Assembly: GCF_038433135.1 (NCBI RefSeq)
Contig: NZ_JBCDMV010000031.1
Span: 1-64,000 of the forward strand
Length of the DNA stretch: 64,000 nucleotides
Direction: 5' to 3'
Source of the DNA: Luteococcus sp038433135
GTDB lineage: Bacteria > Actinomycetota > Actinomycetes > Propionibacteriales > Propionibacteriaceae
The notes beneath the pieces are model-generated. The model made no database searches, was not told the origin of the DNA, and was given only the letters and a program-made list of their open reading frames with translations. This document shows, in pieces, positions 9,009 to 17,566 of this stretch. Within the stretch, counting starts at the first letter, position 1, and every line of letters begins with the position of its first letter. A program made the position numbers and the translations under genes.

Positions 9009-10109
9009 ATGGAGAGTGAAGACACGCCGCAGCTGTTCCGTCCGCTGGAGCTGGGAGGTCTGCGGATTCGCAACCGGGCCTGGGTTTCGCCGATGTGCCA
9101 GTACAGCGTGGAGTCCCGCGACGGGGTGGTCAATGACTGGCACCTGGTGCACTACGGGAGTTTCGCCGCAGGTGGCTTCGGTCTGGTGATGGCCGAGGCC
9201 ACCGGAGTCAGCCCGGAGGCACGGATCAGCCCGTGGGATGCCGGGTTGTGGAATGACGACCAGGTGACCGCGTGGCGCCGGGTCACCGATTTCGTGCGGG
9301 CGCAGGGGGCCAGCTCGGGCGTCCAGTTGGCACACGCCGGGCGCAAGGCCTCCACCCATCGCTGGTGGCCCGGTGAGGCCGGGGGCAATGTTGCGCTGGA
9401 TCAGGGCGGCTGGACCCCCGTCGGCCCGACCATGGCCAAGGGCGACGGCCCGGACTTCACCTCAGAGGTACAGGCGCTCGACGAGGCCGGGATCGCTCGG
9501 GTGATCGACGACTTCCGGGCCGCCGCCCAACGTGCCGAGCGGGCTGGCTTCGACGTGGTGGAGGTTCATGCGGCCCATGGCTACCTGCTGCACCAGTTCT
9601 ACTCGCCGTTGTCCAATGACCGGCAGGACCAGTGGGGTGGCAGCTTCGAGAACCGCACCCGGCTGCTGCTGGCGGTGGTGGATGCGGTGCGCGAGGTCTG
9701 GACGGGGCCGTTGGTGGTGCGCATCTCGGCCACGGACTGGACCGACGGTGGTTGGGGCATCGAGGACTCGGTGCGGGTGGCGCAGCAGCTCAAGGAGCAC
9801 GCCGTGAATCTGGTGGACGTCTCCACCGGGGGCCTGGTGAATGCCCCGATTCCGGTGGGTGCGGGTTATCAGGTCACCTTTGCCGAGCAGATCCGACGCC
9901 AGGCCGACATCGCGACGAGTGCGGTGGGGATGATCACCGAACCGGCCCAGGCCGAGCAGATCCTGGCCGAGGGCCGAGCAGACGCCGTCATGCTGGCCCG
10001 ACAGGCCTTGCGGGACCCGAACTGGCCCTTGCGCGGGGCGCATGAGCTGGGGCTGCCGAACCAGGACGCACCGTGGCCGGCGGCCCGCTGGCGTGGAATG
10101 TGGCACTGA
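9009..10109 (+). CDS. NADH:flavin oxidoreductase / old yellow enzyme (NamA/YqjM-like)
   Basis: An FMN-dependent ene-reductase reducing activated C=C bonds with NAD(P)H in the cytoplasm. The 366 residues (from ATG 9009) fold as one TIM barrel. Visible landmarks are PMCQYSV near residue 30, HYGSFAAGGFGLVMAEAT, the HAGRK substrate/FMN motif and HAAHGYLLHQFYSPLSNDR with the following WGGSFENR. The length and the cysteine in PMCQYS point to the YqjM/NamA class. No strong ribosome binding site precedes the start. Physiological substrate unknown. Confidence 0.88.
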   Translation: MESEDTPQLFRPLELGGLRIRNRAWVSPMCQYSVESRDGVVNDWHLVHYGSFAAGGFGLVMAEATGVSPEARISPWDAGLWNDDQVTAWRRVTDFVRAQGASSGVQLAHAGRKASTHRWWPGEAGGNVALDQGGWTPVGPTMAKGDGPDFTSEVQALDEAGIARVIDDFRAAAQRAERAGFDVVEVHAAHGYLLHQFYSPLSNDRQDQWGGSFENRTRLLLAVVDAVREVWTGPLVVRISATDWTDGGWGIEDSVRVAQQLKEHAVNLVDVSTGGLVNAPIPVGAGYQVTFAEQIRRQADIATSAVGMITEPAQAEQILAEGRADAVMLARQALRDPNWPLRGAHELGLPNQDAPWPAARWRGMWH

Positions 10110-10175
10110 CCCGACCTGGAACGAGCGCGATCATGGTGCTCGAGCCGGCCGAGGGCCGATCTTCGGACCGGACGA

Positions 10176-10577
10176 TCAGGCGTTACCGGCGTCGAGGCGC
10201 CAGCCCAGGAATTCCTTCAGGTCGCCGGTCTCCCCGTCGCGGCCGCCGCGGCCCACGACCATTGGCGGCGGGCTGGCCTGCAGTTTCACCCCGGTGAAGC
10301 GGGCCATCGCCCCACCCGGCACCGTCAGCACGTAGTAGCCGCCGTCGGTGCCGATCGCGATCGAGTGGTTCTTGCGCAGGTACCAACCCTGCTTGTCGGT
10401 CTTCACGGTGGGGCCGGACATCAGCGTGGCCTTGAGCGGCTCCGGGGTGATGCCGCGTCGGGTGGCCTCAGAAATGAACTCGTCGATCAGCTTCTGGGCG
10501 GCCTGCGCCTCGACGCGGACGGACTGCTCATTCAGTTCGATCCGGCGACGGGCGTCTTCCTGGCGCTGACTGGGCAT
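10176..10577 (-). CDS. Conserved hypothetical actinobacterial protein
   Basis: A soluble protein of 133 residues that I do not recognise by family name. The first half is a charged amphipathic helix (ARRRIELNEQSVRVEAQAAQKLIDEFISEATRRG). The second half is predicted beta strand (GWYLRKNHSIAIGTDGGYYVLTVPG), ending in DLKEFLGWRLD. There are no membrane segments or cysteines. It converges with the upstream oxidoreductase and stands alone. Confidence 0.6.
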   Translation of the reverse strand: MPSQRQEDARRRIELNEQSVRVEAQAAQKLIDEFISEATRRGITPEPLKATLMSGPTVKTDKQGWYLRKNHSIAIGTDGGYYVLTVPGGAMARFTGVKLQASPPPMVVGRGGRDGETGDLKEFLGWRLDAGNA

Positions 10578-10656
10578 GACCCCACTCTAGACATGGGCTC
10601 GAAGCATGCCGTGTGGAAGGTGCGGAGGCGGGGCCTCGACGCGATGTGTATCGTTC

Positions 10657-10703
10657 AAAAAAAGGCACCTGGGGGCTGCTGGTCACCCCCAGCAACCCCC
10701 AGG
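10657..10703 (-). terminator. Intrinsic terminator for the HTH gene on the minus strand
   Basis: Arms of 15 bp (10668-10682 and 10689-10703, one mismatch, 6-nt loop) are followed on the minus strand by seven consecutive T (10657-10663). It lies about 120 nt past the stop of the gene starting at 11478. Canonical T-tailed terminators are rare in this window. The intervening 10740-10850 is unusually AT-rich. Confidence 0.75.
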
Positions 10704-10824
10704 GCGAATGTGGATCGACCCGGGGAGCCATCTTGGCTGCATTCCGAAGCGATGCTCAACTATCTCACGACTGACGTACCAGCGCTAATCCAAACTGGCC
10801 AATTGCTGAGAATTTCTTCGTGAA

Positions 10825-11478
10825 CTATTTCACTTGTTCATCATCCATTGGCTGGAGTGGATGAGCTGGTGTCATCGTGAGACTGAACAGGTCAGCCCGT
10901 GAGACGGGTAGTTGCTGACGCGCCTGCTGGCAGCGGCGGCGCACCCGCTCGGGTGAGGTGTGCAAGGCACTGGCTAGCTCGTGGCTGGAGAGCCCGACCA
11001 GATAGCGCGCGGTGAGGAGTTTTCGCTGGTCAGGCCCGAGTAGCCCGCGGCATTCGGCGAGCCGGAGCAAGGTCTCGGGGGATTGGGTGCCCGGGGCCGG
11101 CAGGCGATCCAGTCGACGGGGGTCGAAGGCGCTCTCCGGGGTGGGTGTGGGCTGCATTCGGGAGGCGATGCTGGCTGCCATGCGGGTCAGGACGTCCCCC
11201 TTGGTGCGGGGCCAGTCGTGCAGCACCAGCCAGCAGGTGCCGAGTAGGTCAAGTGGGCTTGCCCGTTCAGAGTCGGACGTCATAGCTCTCGGGGTGCTGA
11301 CACCAGTCATGAGTTCTTCGACTCGTCGGGCCAACTCCAGGCAGAGGAACCAGCAGGCTCGGGGGCAGCCCTCGTGCATGGCGTCGACGAGGATGCGGAG
11401 ATCCTCCGCCCCCTCGGGCCGCAGGTGCGGAGTCTTTGGCGGTGGGCAAAGGCAGGGGAGGTCGGATTCCGGGGTCAC
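10825..11478 (-). CDS. Region-4-like helix-turn-helix protein, function unknown
   Basis: A 217-residue protein starting at GTG. Residues about 155-200 (LLGPDQRKLLTARYLVGLSSHELASALHTSPERVRRRCQQARQQL) have the layout of sigma-70 region 4: a helix, an HTH and a basic recognition helix. There is no recognisable region 2, only a helical N-terminal half containing CPRACWFLCLELARRVEEL. It is more likely a sigma-like regulator or DNA-binding protein than a working sigma factor. The AT-rich 3' flank, T-tailed terminator and repeat-rich promoter differ from neighbouring genes and hint at acquisition by transfer. Confidence 0.55.
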   Translation of the reverse strand: MTPESDLPCLCPPPKTPHLRPEGAEDLRILVDAMHEGCPRACWFLCLELARRVEELMTGVSTPRAMTSDSERASPLDLLGTCWLVLHDWPRTKGDVLTRMAASIASRMQPTPTPESAFDPRRLDRLPAPGTQSPETLLRLAECRGLLGPDQRKLLTARYLVGLSSHELASALHTSPERVRRRCQQARQQLPVSRADLFSLTMTPAHPLQPMDDEQVK

Positions 11479-11497
11479 GATCCCATCCCAGCAGCCG

Positions 11498-11540
11498 GGT
11501 GTTGTCCGTGGTGTTGTCCGGGCAGGGCGAGGTGTTGTCA
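11498..11540 (-). promoter_or_regulatory. Triple GACAACACC direct repeat upstream of the HTH gene
   Basis: On the minus strand GACAACACC occurs three times (plus-strand GGTGTTGTC at 11498, 11510 and 11531), spaced 12 and 21 bp, 20-60 bp upstream of the GTG at 11478. Identical short direct repeats in a promoter are typical of activator or repressor sites, possibly autoregulatory. Confidence 0.45.
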
Positions 11541-11559
11541 GTGCACTCCGTGGGACACG

Positions 11560-11596
11560 CCAGCGGGGACCCGGGAAGAACCCGGGCCCCCGCTGG
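11560..11596 (-). terminator. Stem-loop terminator of the ABC exporter operon
   Basis: Arms CCAGCGGGGACCCGGG and its near-perfect complement (one mismatch) around AAGAA, 22 bp past the permease stop. There is no T-run. Confidence 0.7.
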
Positions 11597-11618
11597 GACG
11601 CTCACCACCTGCCGCCGC

Positions 11619-14141
11619 TCACTCCTCCGCCAGGGCCTCCGTCGGGGTGGCGTTGGCGGCCTTGCGGCCGGGCAGGATCGAGGCCAGCGCGGCGGCCAGC
11701 ACCGCGATCCCGATCAGGCCCAGGGTCATCGGCCAGTTCACCGCGAACTGGATGGCGGAACCCATGTCCGCCTGTCGCAGCACCGCCCGGATGCCCAACC
11801 AGCCGAAGAAGCCACCGGCCAGCACACCCACCAGCACACCGGCCAGGGCAAGCAGCAGCGCCTCCACCAGCAGCATCAGCCGCAGCGAGGTCTTCTGCAT
11901 GCCCAGCGCTCGCAGCAGCGCCGATTCCCGGGTGCGCTCGATCACGCTCAGGCCCAGGGTGTTGCTCACGCCGATCAGCGCGATCACCACGGCTGCGCCC
12001 AGCAGGCCGGTGATCACCATCAACAGGATGTCGAGGATCTTGGTGATCATGCTGGACTGCGCGGCCGATCCACTGAGCATGATCGTCTGGTCCTGCGTCC
12101 CGATCCGTTCCAGTTGGGTCATGGTGGAGCCCAGATCATCCTTGTCCACCAGCTGTGCCCAGTAGAGCTGGGCCGTCGGCTTGGGGACCAGCTTGGTCAG
12201 CGTCGCCGCGGAAACCAGTGCCTGACCGTTTTCCACGGCGCGATTGGGGACGGCCGTCAAGGTCACCGGGGCGCCGGTCGGCTTCCCGTCGACCTCGGCC
12301 TGCAGGATGATCCTGGTGCCACGCTTGATGCCGCTGTTCACCAGGACTTCACCGTCGGCAATGGTGGCCGGAATCTGGTCGGTCACCGTGCGCACGTCGG
12401 CACTCGGGGTGGCGACGGTGCTGATGTAGCTGCTGCCCTGGCTGTTCACCGGGCCGCCCTGTAGCACGGCCGAGTTCTTGATGTTGGGCAGCTTGTTCAG
12501 GGCACTCTGGGTGGCGGCGGACAGTCCCCGGTTGGGTTCGTCCTTGCCGTCGCTGTAGCTGGACCTACTCACCTGGACGTCCACCGGATACTTCTGCTCG
12601 ATCTCGGTCAGGGCGGTGCGTTGCGCGGTCGCCGTGCCCACCTGCAGGGTGACGATCAGCCCGCAGGCCAGCATCAGCGCCGTCGCGGTCGCCGAGGCCC
12701 GACGCGGATTGCGCACGGCATTGGCGGCAGCCAGGGCGGGCGTCGGGCCGGCCCAGGTGAAGAGCTTGCCCAGCGCCTTGAGCACGGTCGGAATGAACAG
12801 CGGAGCACCGAAGAGGACGCCGATGCTGATCAGGATCGCACCCAGCACGGCCAACACCACCGGGCCCTGCCAGCTGGGGGTGTTCTCGGTCACCTTCGCC
12901 ACCACCGACAGCCAGGCCAGGGCGGCGCCGGCCAGCACGAACAGACCGCAGATGATGGCGCGGACGATGGAACCGCGGCGCTGTTCCTCGCTGGTGGCCA
13001 CCGGCCGCAGCGCCTCCAGCGGGGCGACGCGGGTGGCGCGCAGCGCCGGCAGCACGGCCGCCAGCACGGTCAACAGGATGCCGATCAACACCTGCACGCC
13101 CAGATCAAGCCAGGGGAAGCTCAGACCGAAATAGCTGGCCTTGGTGATGGTGGCGCCGATCCAGGCCACCAGTGCGCCGAAGGCGATGCCCAGCAGCGAA
13201 CCGAGCAGGCCCAGGATCACGGCCTCGGCCAGGAAACGTCGCCGCACCTGACCGCCGGTGGCGCCGACGGCCCGCAGCAGGCCGATCTGCCGGCGACGCT
13301 GGGTGAGCAGGATGGTGAAGGTGTTGGCAATGATGATCATGCCGACCAGTGCGGCGATGGCGCTGAAGACCCACAACAGGTACTTCATGACGTCGAAGCC
13401 GCCGGCGATGCTCTTGATCGCGCTGGACTGGTGGTTCTCCGCCGTGTCCACCTGCAGGTTCTTGCCGGCGTCGGGGTACATCTCCTCGTCGGGGCGGTCG
13501 GTCAGCGGCACCAGGGCGTCGTGCACCGCGGTCATGGTGGCCTGCGGATCGTCAGTCTTGATCAGCCAGGTGCCGCCGGGCATGCTGTTGGCCTCGTTGG
13601 CCAGCGATGGATCGCTGTAGGCCGTCTGGAAGAAGATGCTGGGTGCGTCATCGGTGATGCCGACGACGGTCAGCTTGGTGCCCTGGACCTCGACGGTCTG
13701 ACCGACGGACACCGCCAGCTTGTCCGCCAGCTGGTCCGACAGGGCGATCTCGGTGGGCTTGGCAGGCCAGGCGCCGTCCTTGATGGTTGCCCAGCGGAAT
13801 TCCTCCGACGGGGTGGGGTACAGCGCCGCGTAGACATTGGTCTTGTCGCTGCTCAGGGCGACCTGGCCGGCCTGGCTCTGTTCGGTCTTGACCACGCCGG
13901 GCACCTTCTTGATGGCGGCGTCGATCTGGGCTGCGGTGACCTTCTCCTTGGGGTTCTGGACGGTGGCCACCACGTCGGCCTTGGAGGTGGCCAGCGACAT
14001 CATCTTGCCCAGCGCATCGGACTGGGTCTCGACGAAGATGCTCACCGCCGCCATGAAGCCGACGCTGATCATGATCGCAACCAGCGTCGCGACCACGCGC
14101 CCCGGGTGGAGGCGCACTTCCTTTGCTGCGTCGCGGAACAT
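11619..14141 (-). CDS. FtsX-like ABC transporter permease (MacB/Lpt-type, two FtsX modules)
   Basis: An 840-residue membrane protein. The first transmembrane helix (about 19-36) is followed by a large extracellular domain, three helices around 265-375, a cytosolic linker and further helices. A second extracellular domain (about 490-690) precedes three final helices with the FtsX pattern RTRESALLRALGMQKTSLRLMLLVEALLLAL. The conserved RRRQIGLLRAVGATGGQVRR segment marks the first module. Such exporters move peptides or lipoproteins or act as mechanical transducers. It is translationally coupled (TGATG) to its ATPase. No regulator or peptide gene is adjacent. Confidence 0.85.
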   Translation of the reverse strand: MFRDAAKEVRLHPGRVVATLVAIMISVGFMAAVSIFVETQSDALGKMMSLATSKADVVATVQNPKEKVTAAQIDAAIKKVPGVVKTEQSQAGQVALSSDKTNVYAALYPTPSEEFRWATIKDGAWPAKPTEIALSDQLADKLAVSVGQTVEVQGTKLTVVGITDDAPSIFFQTAYSDPSLANEANSMPGGTWLIKTDDPQATMTAVHDALVPLTDRPDEEMYPDAGKNLQVDTAENHQSSAIKSIAGGFDVMKYLLWVFSAIAALVGMIIIANTFTILLTQRRRQIGLLRAVGATGGQVRRRFLAEAVILGLLGSLLGIAFGALVAWIGATITKASYFGLSFPWLDLGVQVLIGILLTVLAAVLPALRATRVAPLEALRPVATSEEQRRGSIVRAIICGLFVLAGAALAWLSVVAKVTENTPSWQGPVVLAVLGAILISIGVLFGAPLFIPTVLKALGKLFTWAGPTPALAAANAVRNPRRASATATALMLACGLIVTLQVGTATAQRTALTEIEQKYPVDVQVSRSSYSDGKDEPNRGLSAATQSALNKLPNIKNSAVLQGGPVNSQGSSYISTVATPSADVRTVTDQIPATIADGEVLVNSGIKRGTRIILQAEVDGKPTGAPVTLTAVPNRAVENGQALVSAATLTKLVPKPTAQLYWAQLVDKDDLGSTMTQLERIGTQDQTIMLSGSAAQSSMITKILDILLMVITGLLGAAVVIALIGVSNTLGLSVIERTRESALLRALGMQKTSLRLMLLVEALLLALAGVLVGVLAGGFFGWLGIRAVLRQADMGSAIQFAVNWPMTLGLIGIAVLAAALASILPGRKAANATPTEALAEE

Positions 14142-14935
14142 CAGGCCCCCACACGGGTCAGGGCGGCGTTGACGGTCTCCACCGAAGGGCGCTCGATGTC
14201 GTCGACGATCTGCCCGTCGAGCAGGATCAGCGCGCGATCGGCGTAGGCCGCGGCCTTGGCGTCGTGGGTGACCATGATGATGGTCTGGCCCAGCTCGTCG
14301 ACGCAGCGCCGCAGGTAGTCGAGCAGCGCGGTGCCGGTCTTGGAATCCAGCGCGCCGGTGGGCTCGTCGGCGAAGATCACGTCGGGACGGGTGATCATGG
14401 CGCGGGCCACGGCGACGCGCTGCTGCTGGCCTCCGGAGAGTTCCGACGGGCGGTGGTTCAGTCGCTCGGTCAGGCCCAGCGAGTCGGTCAGCTGGGTGAA
14501 GAAGGCCTGATCGGGCTTCTTGCCGGCCAGTTCCAGCGGCAGCAGGATGTTCTGCTTGGCCGTCAGGGTGGGCAGCAGGTTGAAGCTCTGGAAGACAAAG
14601 CCCACTCGGTCGCGACGGACCAGGGTGAGCTGTTTGTCGCTCAGCGCGTTGAGTTCCTGGGCGCCCATGATCACCCGGCCGTCGGTGATCTTGTCCAGCC
14701 CGGCCAGACAGTGCATCAGGGTGGACTTGCCGGAGCCCGACGGGCCCATGATCGCGGTGAAGGAGCCGCGGGCGAAATTCACGTTGACCTGCTTCAGCGC
14801 GGTCACCTGGGTCTTGCCCGAGCCGTAGACCTTCACCAGGTCAATGGTCTGGGCCACGAGATCGGCGGTGGGGGCGGAGCCGCCCGGCCGGGGCTGCTGG
14901 GCTTGCGGGGTGGGCGGGACGGCGGGCTGCGCCAT
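14141..14935 (-). CDS. ABC transporter ATP-binding protein (MacB/LolD-like)
   Basis: Energises the FtsX-type permease encoded immediately downstream. The 264-residue protein has Walker A GPSGSGKST (64-72), Q-loop FVFQSFNLLP, signature LSGGQ (166-170), Walker B VIFADE (186-191) and the switch His in MVTHD. A Pro/Gln-rich 25-residue N-terminal tail precedes the fold. The ATG has AAAGG seven bases upstream. The stop overlaps the permease start by one base. Confidence 0.92.
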   Translation of the reverse strand: MAQPAVPPTPQAQQPRPGGSAPTADLVAQTIDLVKVYGSGKTQVTALKQVNVNFARGSFTAIMGPSGSGKSTLMHCLAGLDKITDGRVIMGAQELNALSDKQLTLVRRDRVGFVFQSFNLLPTLTAKQNILLPLELAGKKPDQAFFTQLTDSLGLTERLNHRPSELSGGQQQRVAVARAMITRPDVIFADEPTGALDSKTGTALLDYLRRCVDELGQTIIMVTHDAKAAAYADRALILLDGQIVDDIERPSVETVNAALTRVGA

Positions 14936-15459
14936 GACGAGGCCTTTCGGTTGGCGTACTGGGAAGGGGTCTTTCGACCCGACAGCACCACCCTAGGAAA
15001 AGGCCTAGTCAACCCACCTCCCTCTGGGGTAGTCAGGTTGCGCGGTCATCTCCGACCACGGGATGAGAGGCCGCTACCACGAGGGTTGAGATCGGGGCCT
15101 CGACAGGCTGCTTCAGCAAATCTCGCTCTGTTCCACCAACGGTCGCCCTGCGTCGGCAATAACCATGGCAGGGTCGCCGTTCAAGGAGCAGCGAGCCGGT
15201 TCGGGAGCAGGGTCACTGTTCGGGGGCAAGCCATCCTCGACCGCGACCCCCGCAGGTCACCTCGACCCCGTCCGGGAATCCCGGACCCCGGCTGGCGGGG
15301 GTCCGGGTGCCCCGGGCGGGATCGCAGTGAGCTCCGGGGGGTCAGAGTGGGCTCCGGGCCTTGACGGGCTCGGCCATCGGGGTTGGGGCTGTGCCAAGGG
15401 GCCTCGACGGGCTCGGGGGCCGTGCTCACCCCCCGCTCCAGCGGGTGTCCGGGGCGACC
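14936..15459. other. Intergenic region without a supported gene
   Basis: The part next to 14935 must hold the promoter of the ABC exporter operon. A small dyad CTAGG-N6-CCTAG lies at about 14991-15007, beside a minus-strand TTGACT. The remainder carries degenerate copies of the GAGCCTGTCGAGG family (15094-15110, 15398-15430 and a partial copy near 15360). No credible reading frame is seen. Confidence 0.5.
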
Positions 15460-17388
15460 TCAGCAGGCGCCCAGGGCGCGGGCGATCACCACGGAGCTCG
15501 TCGCCGCCCAGGCCTGTGGGCGGCAGGAAGCGGGGTAGGGCTGGGGCGGGAAGATCTCGTCGGGGCCCAGGCCGCCGAAGAGCTCGGGCATCCGGTAGCA
15601 GAAACCCTCGGCGGCGCGCAGCAGGCCCAGGGCCAGCTGGCGGGCCTCATCGGCGAAACCGGCGCGCAGCATCTGGTCGATGATGAAGGCCGTGTCGTGG
15701 GTCCACACCGAACCGACGTGGTAGCTCAGCGGCCAGTAGCCGCCATTGGTGGTGCTCATGGTGCGAATGCCGTAGCCGGAGTTCATTGACGGGTGCATCA
15801 GCCGCTCCACCACGGTGCGCTCCTCGTCGGCGGTGAGCAGGCCGGTGCCCAGCACGTGCCCCATGTTGGAGGCGACGCCGGTCACCTGCGGCTTGTTGCC
15901 GTCGGCATCGGTGGCGCCGTCCAGCGCCAGCACCGGGTAGGCGCCCAACTCGTCGCTGGCCCAGAACTTCTCCCGGAAGCGGGTGGCCAGGGCGGCTGCC
16001 CACGCGGTCCACTCGGCCTCGGCGGCGGTGTCCCCCTCGTACTTCGACAGCAGCCGGGCCCCGCCCAGGGCGGCGGCGTGGGCATAACCCTGCACCTCGG
16101 CCAGCGCCACCGATCCGGCGGCCAGCGAGCCGTCGGCAAAGCGAATGGAGTCGCCGGAATCCTTCCAACCCTGGTTGGCCAGGCCGTGGCCCGACTCGTC
16201 GCGGTATTCCAGGAAGCCGTCGCCATCGGCGTCGCCGTGGTCGCGGATCCAGCCCAGCGCGGCGCGCAGGTTGGGCAGCAGTGCGCGCACCTCGTCGGGG
16301 GCCAGCCCGGCGCGTTCGGCCTCGTCCAGCAGCATCACCCACAGGCAGGTGGCATCAACCGTGCCGTAGTAGAGCGGCGGCAGGTGCATCTCGTGCGCCG
16401 CCTGGCCCTGGTGGGCCAGCGCCAGCTCCAACGGCTCCTGGCGCACCTCGTGCAGGATCTTGCCCGGCTGCTCCGCGGAGTCGACGTCGTGCTTGGTGCC
16501 CTGCAGCAGGGCCAGGGCGCGCAGCGTGCCGTGCGCGATACTGACGTCGTGCGGCAGCAGGTTGCGGGCGGCGATCAGCGAGTCGCGGCCGAAGAGGGTG
16601 AAGTACCAGGGGGCGCCGGCGGCCAGGAAGCCGTGCTCTGGGGCCGACGGGTGGCTCATCCGCAACCCGTTGATGTCAGCGAAACTGCTGGCCAGCAACT
16701 GGTCCAGGGCAGGATGACGGCCGTCGGTGACCGGCGGCACCAGGGCCGGCGCGGTGCAGGCCAGGAAGGGGGCGCCGGCATCGGTGAGTTCCAGCTCGAC
16801 GACGGCCTCGGCCCGCCCGCGGGGTGCCAGCTGCAGCGTCCAGGTCAGCAGATAGGCCTCGTCGTCGATGGTGATGTCGGCGTCGGTGCTCAGCGTGGCG
16901 GTGGTGCGTTCGTCGCGCCAGTGGAAGCGCACCGGGCCGTCGCCGGGCAGTTCAGGGGTGATGGGCGAGGCGGGCAGCCCGGACTTGATCGACTGCATCG
17001 CGGTGGCGTCGGGGCGCAGTCGCATGCTCAGCTCGACGGTCAGCTCCTGCAGGGATGCGGTGCTCAACAGCAGGCGCTCCCGGATTCCGGTGCCGCTGAC
17101 CTCGCGGACCCGCTCCAGCACCAGCGCCGGGTCCACGCCCAGATCGGGGGTGCGCAGCACGTACTGGAACTGGGTGCTCCGGCCGCCGCGCTCCGCGGTG
17201 GTGACGTGCTCCAGTCCCTGGCTGTCACAGGTCAGGAGCAGTTGCGAGACCACCCGGGTGTCGCCGCAGTAGATGCCTTCGACATCGCGCATCGGGGGCA
17301 GTCCGTCGGCCTGCCCATCGAGCGCCGACCACGCCTGGACGGGGGCGGCGAGCACCGCGGAGCGATTGGTGAGGTAGGGCTGCTGCAT
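15460..17388 (-). CDS. Glycogen debranching-type amylo-alpha-1,6-glucosidase
   Basis: A 642-residue protein without a signal peptide, so probably cytosolic. Residues about 1-210 form the beta-sandwich N-terminal domain of bacterial glycogen debranching enzymes (YLTNRSAVLAAPVQAWS start, GIYCGDTRVVSQL). The rest is an (alpha/alpha)6 toroid with PWYFTLFGRDSLIAARNLLP, GHGLANQGWKDSGDSI and HVGSVWTHDTAFI. It likely trims alpha-glucan branches or a related oligosaccharide. The ATG at 17388 has AGGAAAG upstream. It is divergent from a LacI regulator and a CUT1 transporter, suggesting that imported alpha-glucosides are its substrate. Confidence 0.8.
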   Translation of the reverse strand: MQQPYLTNRSAVLAAPVQAWSALDGQADGLPPMRDVEGIYCGDTRVVSQLLLTCDSQGLEHVTTAERGGRSTQFQYVLRTPDLGVDPALVLERVREVSGTGIRERLLLSTASLQELTVELSMRLRPDATAMQSIKSGLPASPITPELPGDGPVRFHWRDERTTATLSTDADITIDDEAYLLTWTLQLAPRGRAEAVVELELTDAGAPFLACTAPALVPPVTDGRHPALDQLLASSFADINGLRMSHPSAPEHGFLAAGAPWYFTLFGRDSLIAARNLLPHDVSIAHGTLRALALLQGTKHDVDSAEQPGKILHEVRQEPLELALAHQGQAAHEMHLPPLYYGTVDATCLWVMLLDEAERAGLAPDEVRALLPNLRAALGWIRDHGDADGDGFLEYRDESGHGLANQGWKDSGDSIRFADGSLAAGSVALAEVQGYAHAAALGGARLLSKYEGDTAAEAEWTAWAAALATRFREKFWASDELGAYPVLALDGATDADGNKPQVTGVASNMGHVLGTGLLTADEERTVVERLMHPSMNSGYGIRTMSTTNGGYWPLSYHVGSVWTHDTAFIIDQMLRAGFADEARQLALGLLRAAEGFCYRMPELFGGLGPDEIFPPQPYPASCRPQAWAATSSVVIARALGAC

Positions 17389-17497
17389 GGTGCTTTCCTG
17401 GGGTCTGGGCGTCGTTGCTCGTGCTGGCCCCAGCGCCGGTGAAATTCGGTCCACCCCTTGACGCGGGTACCTCTCAGGGGAGACGCTATCAGCAATC

Positions 17498-17509
17498 TTG
17501 ATCGTTCAA
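17498..17509. promoter_or_regulatory. Candidate LacI-type operator
   Basis: TTGATCGTTCAA is a 12-bp imperfect dyad with the central CG typical of LacI-family operators. It lies between the divergent debranching and LacI genes. On the minus strand it covers TTGAAC, a plausible -35 box of the debranching gene, with TAGCGT 15 bp downstream. Confidence 0.45.
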
Positions 17510-17566
17510 AAGAGGGCAATGGGGCCCTCTGGCGAGAGAGATTCCACGAAAAGAGGTAACCAGATC

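Noticed and set aside
10645..10665. TCGTTCAAAA near 10650 as a second LacI operator
   Set aside because: Only half of the dyad at 17498 is present and the A-run is better explained as the U-tract of a minus-strand terminator.
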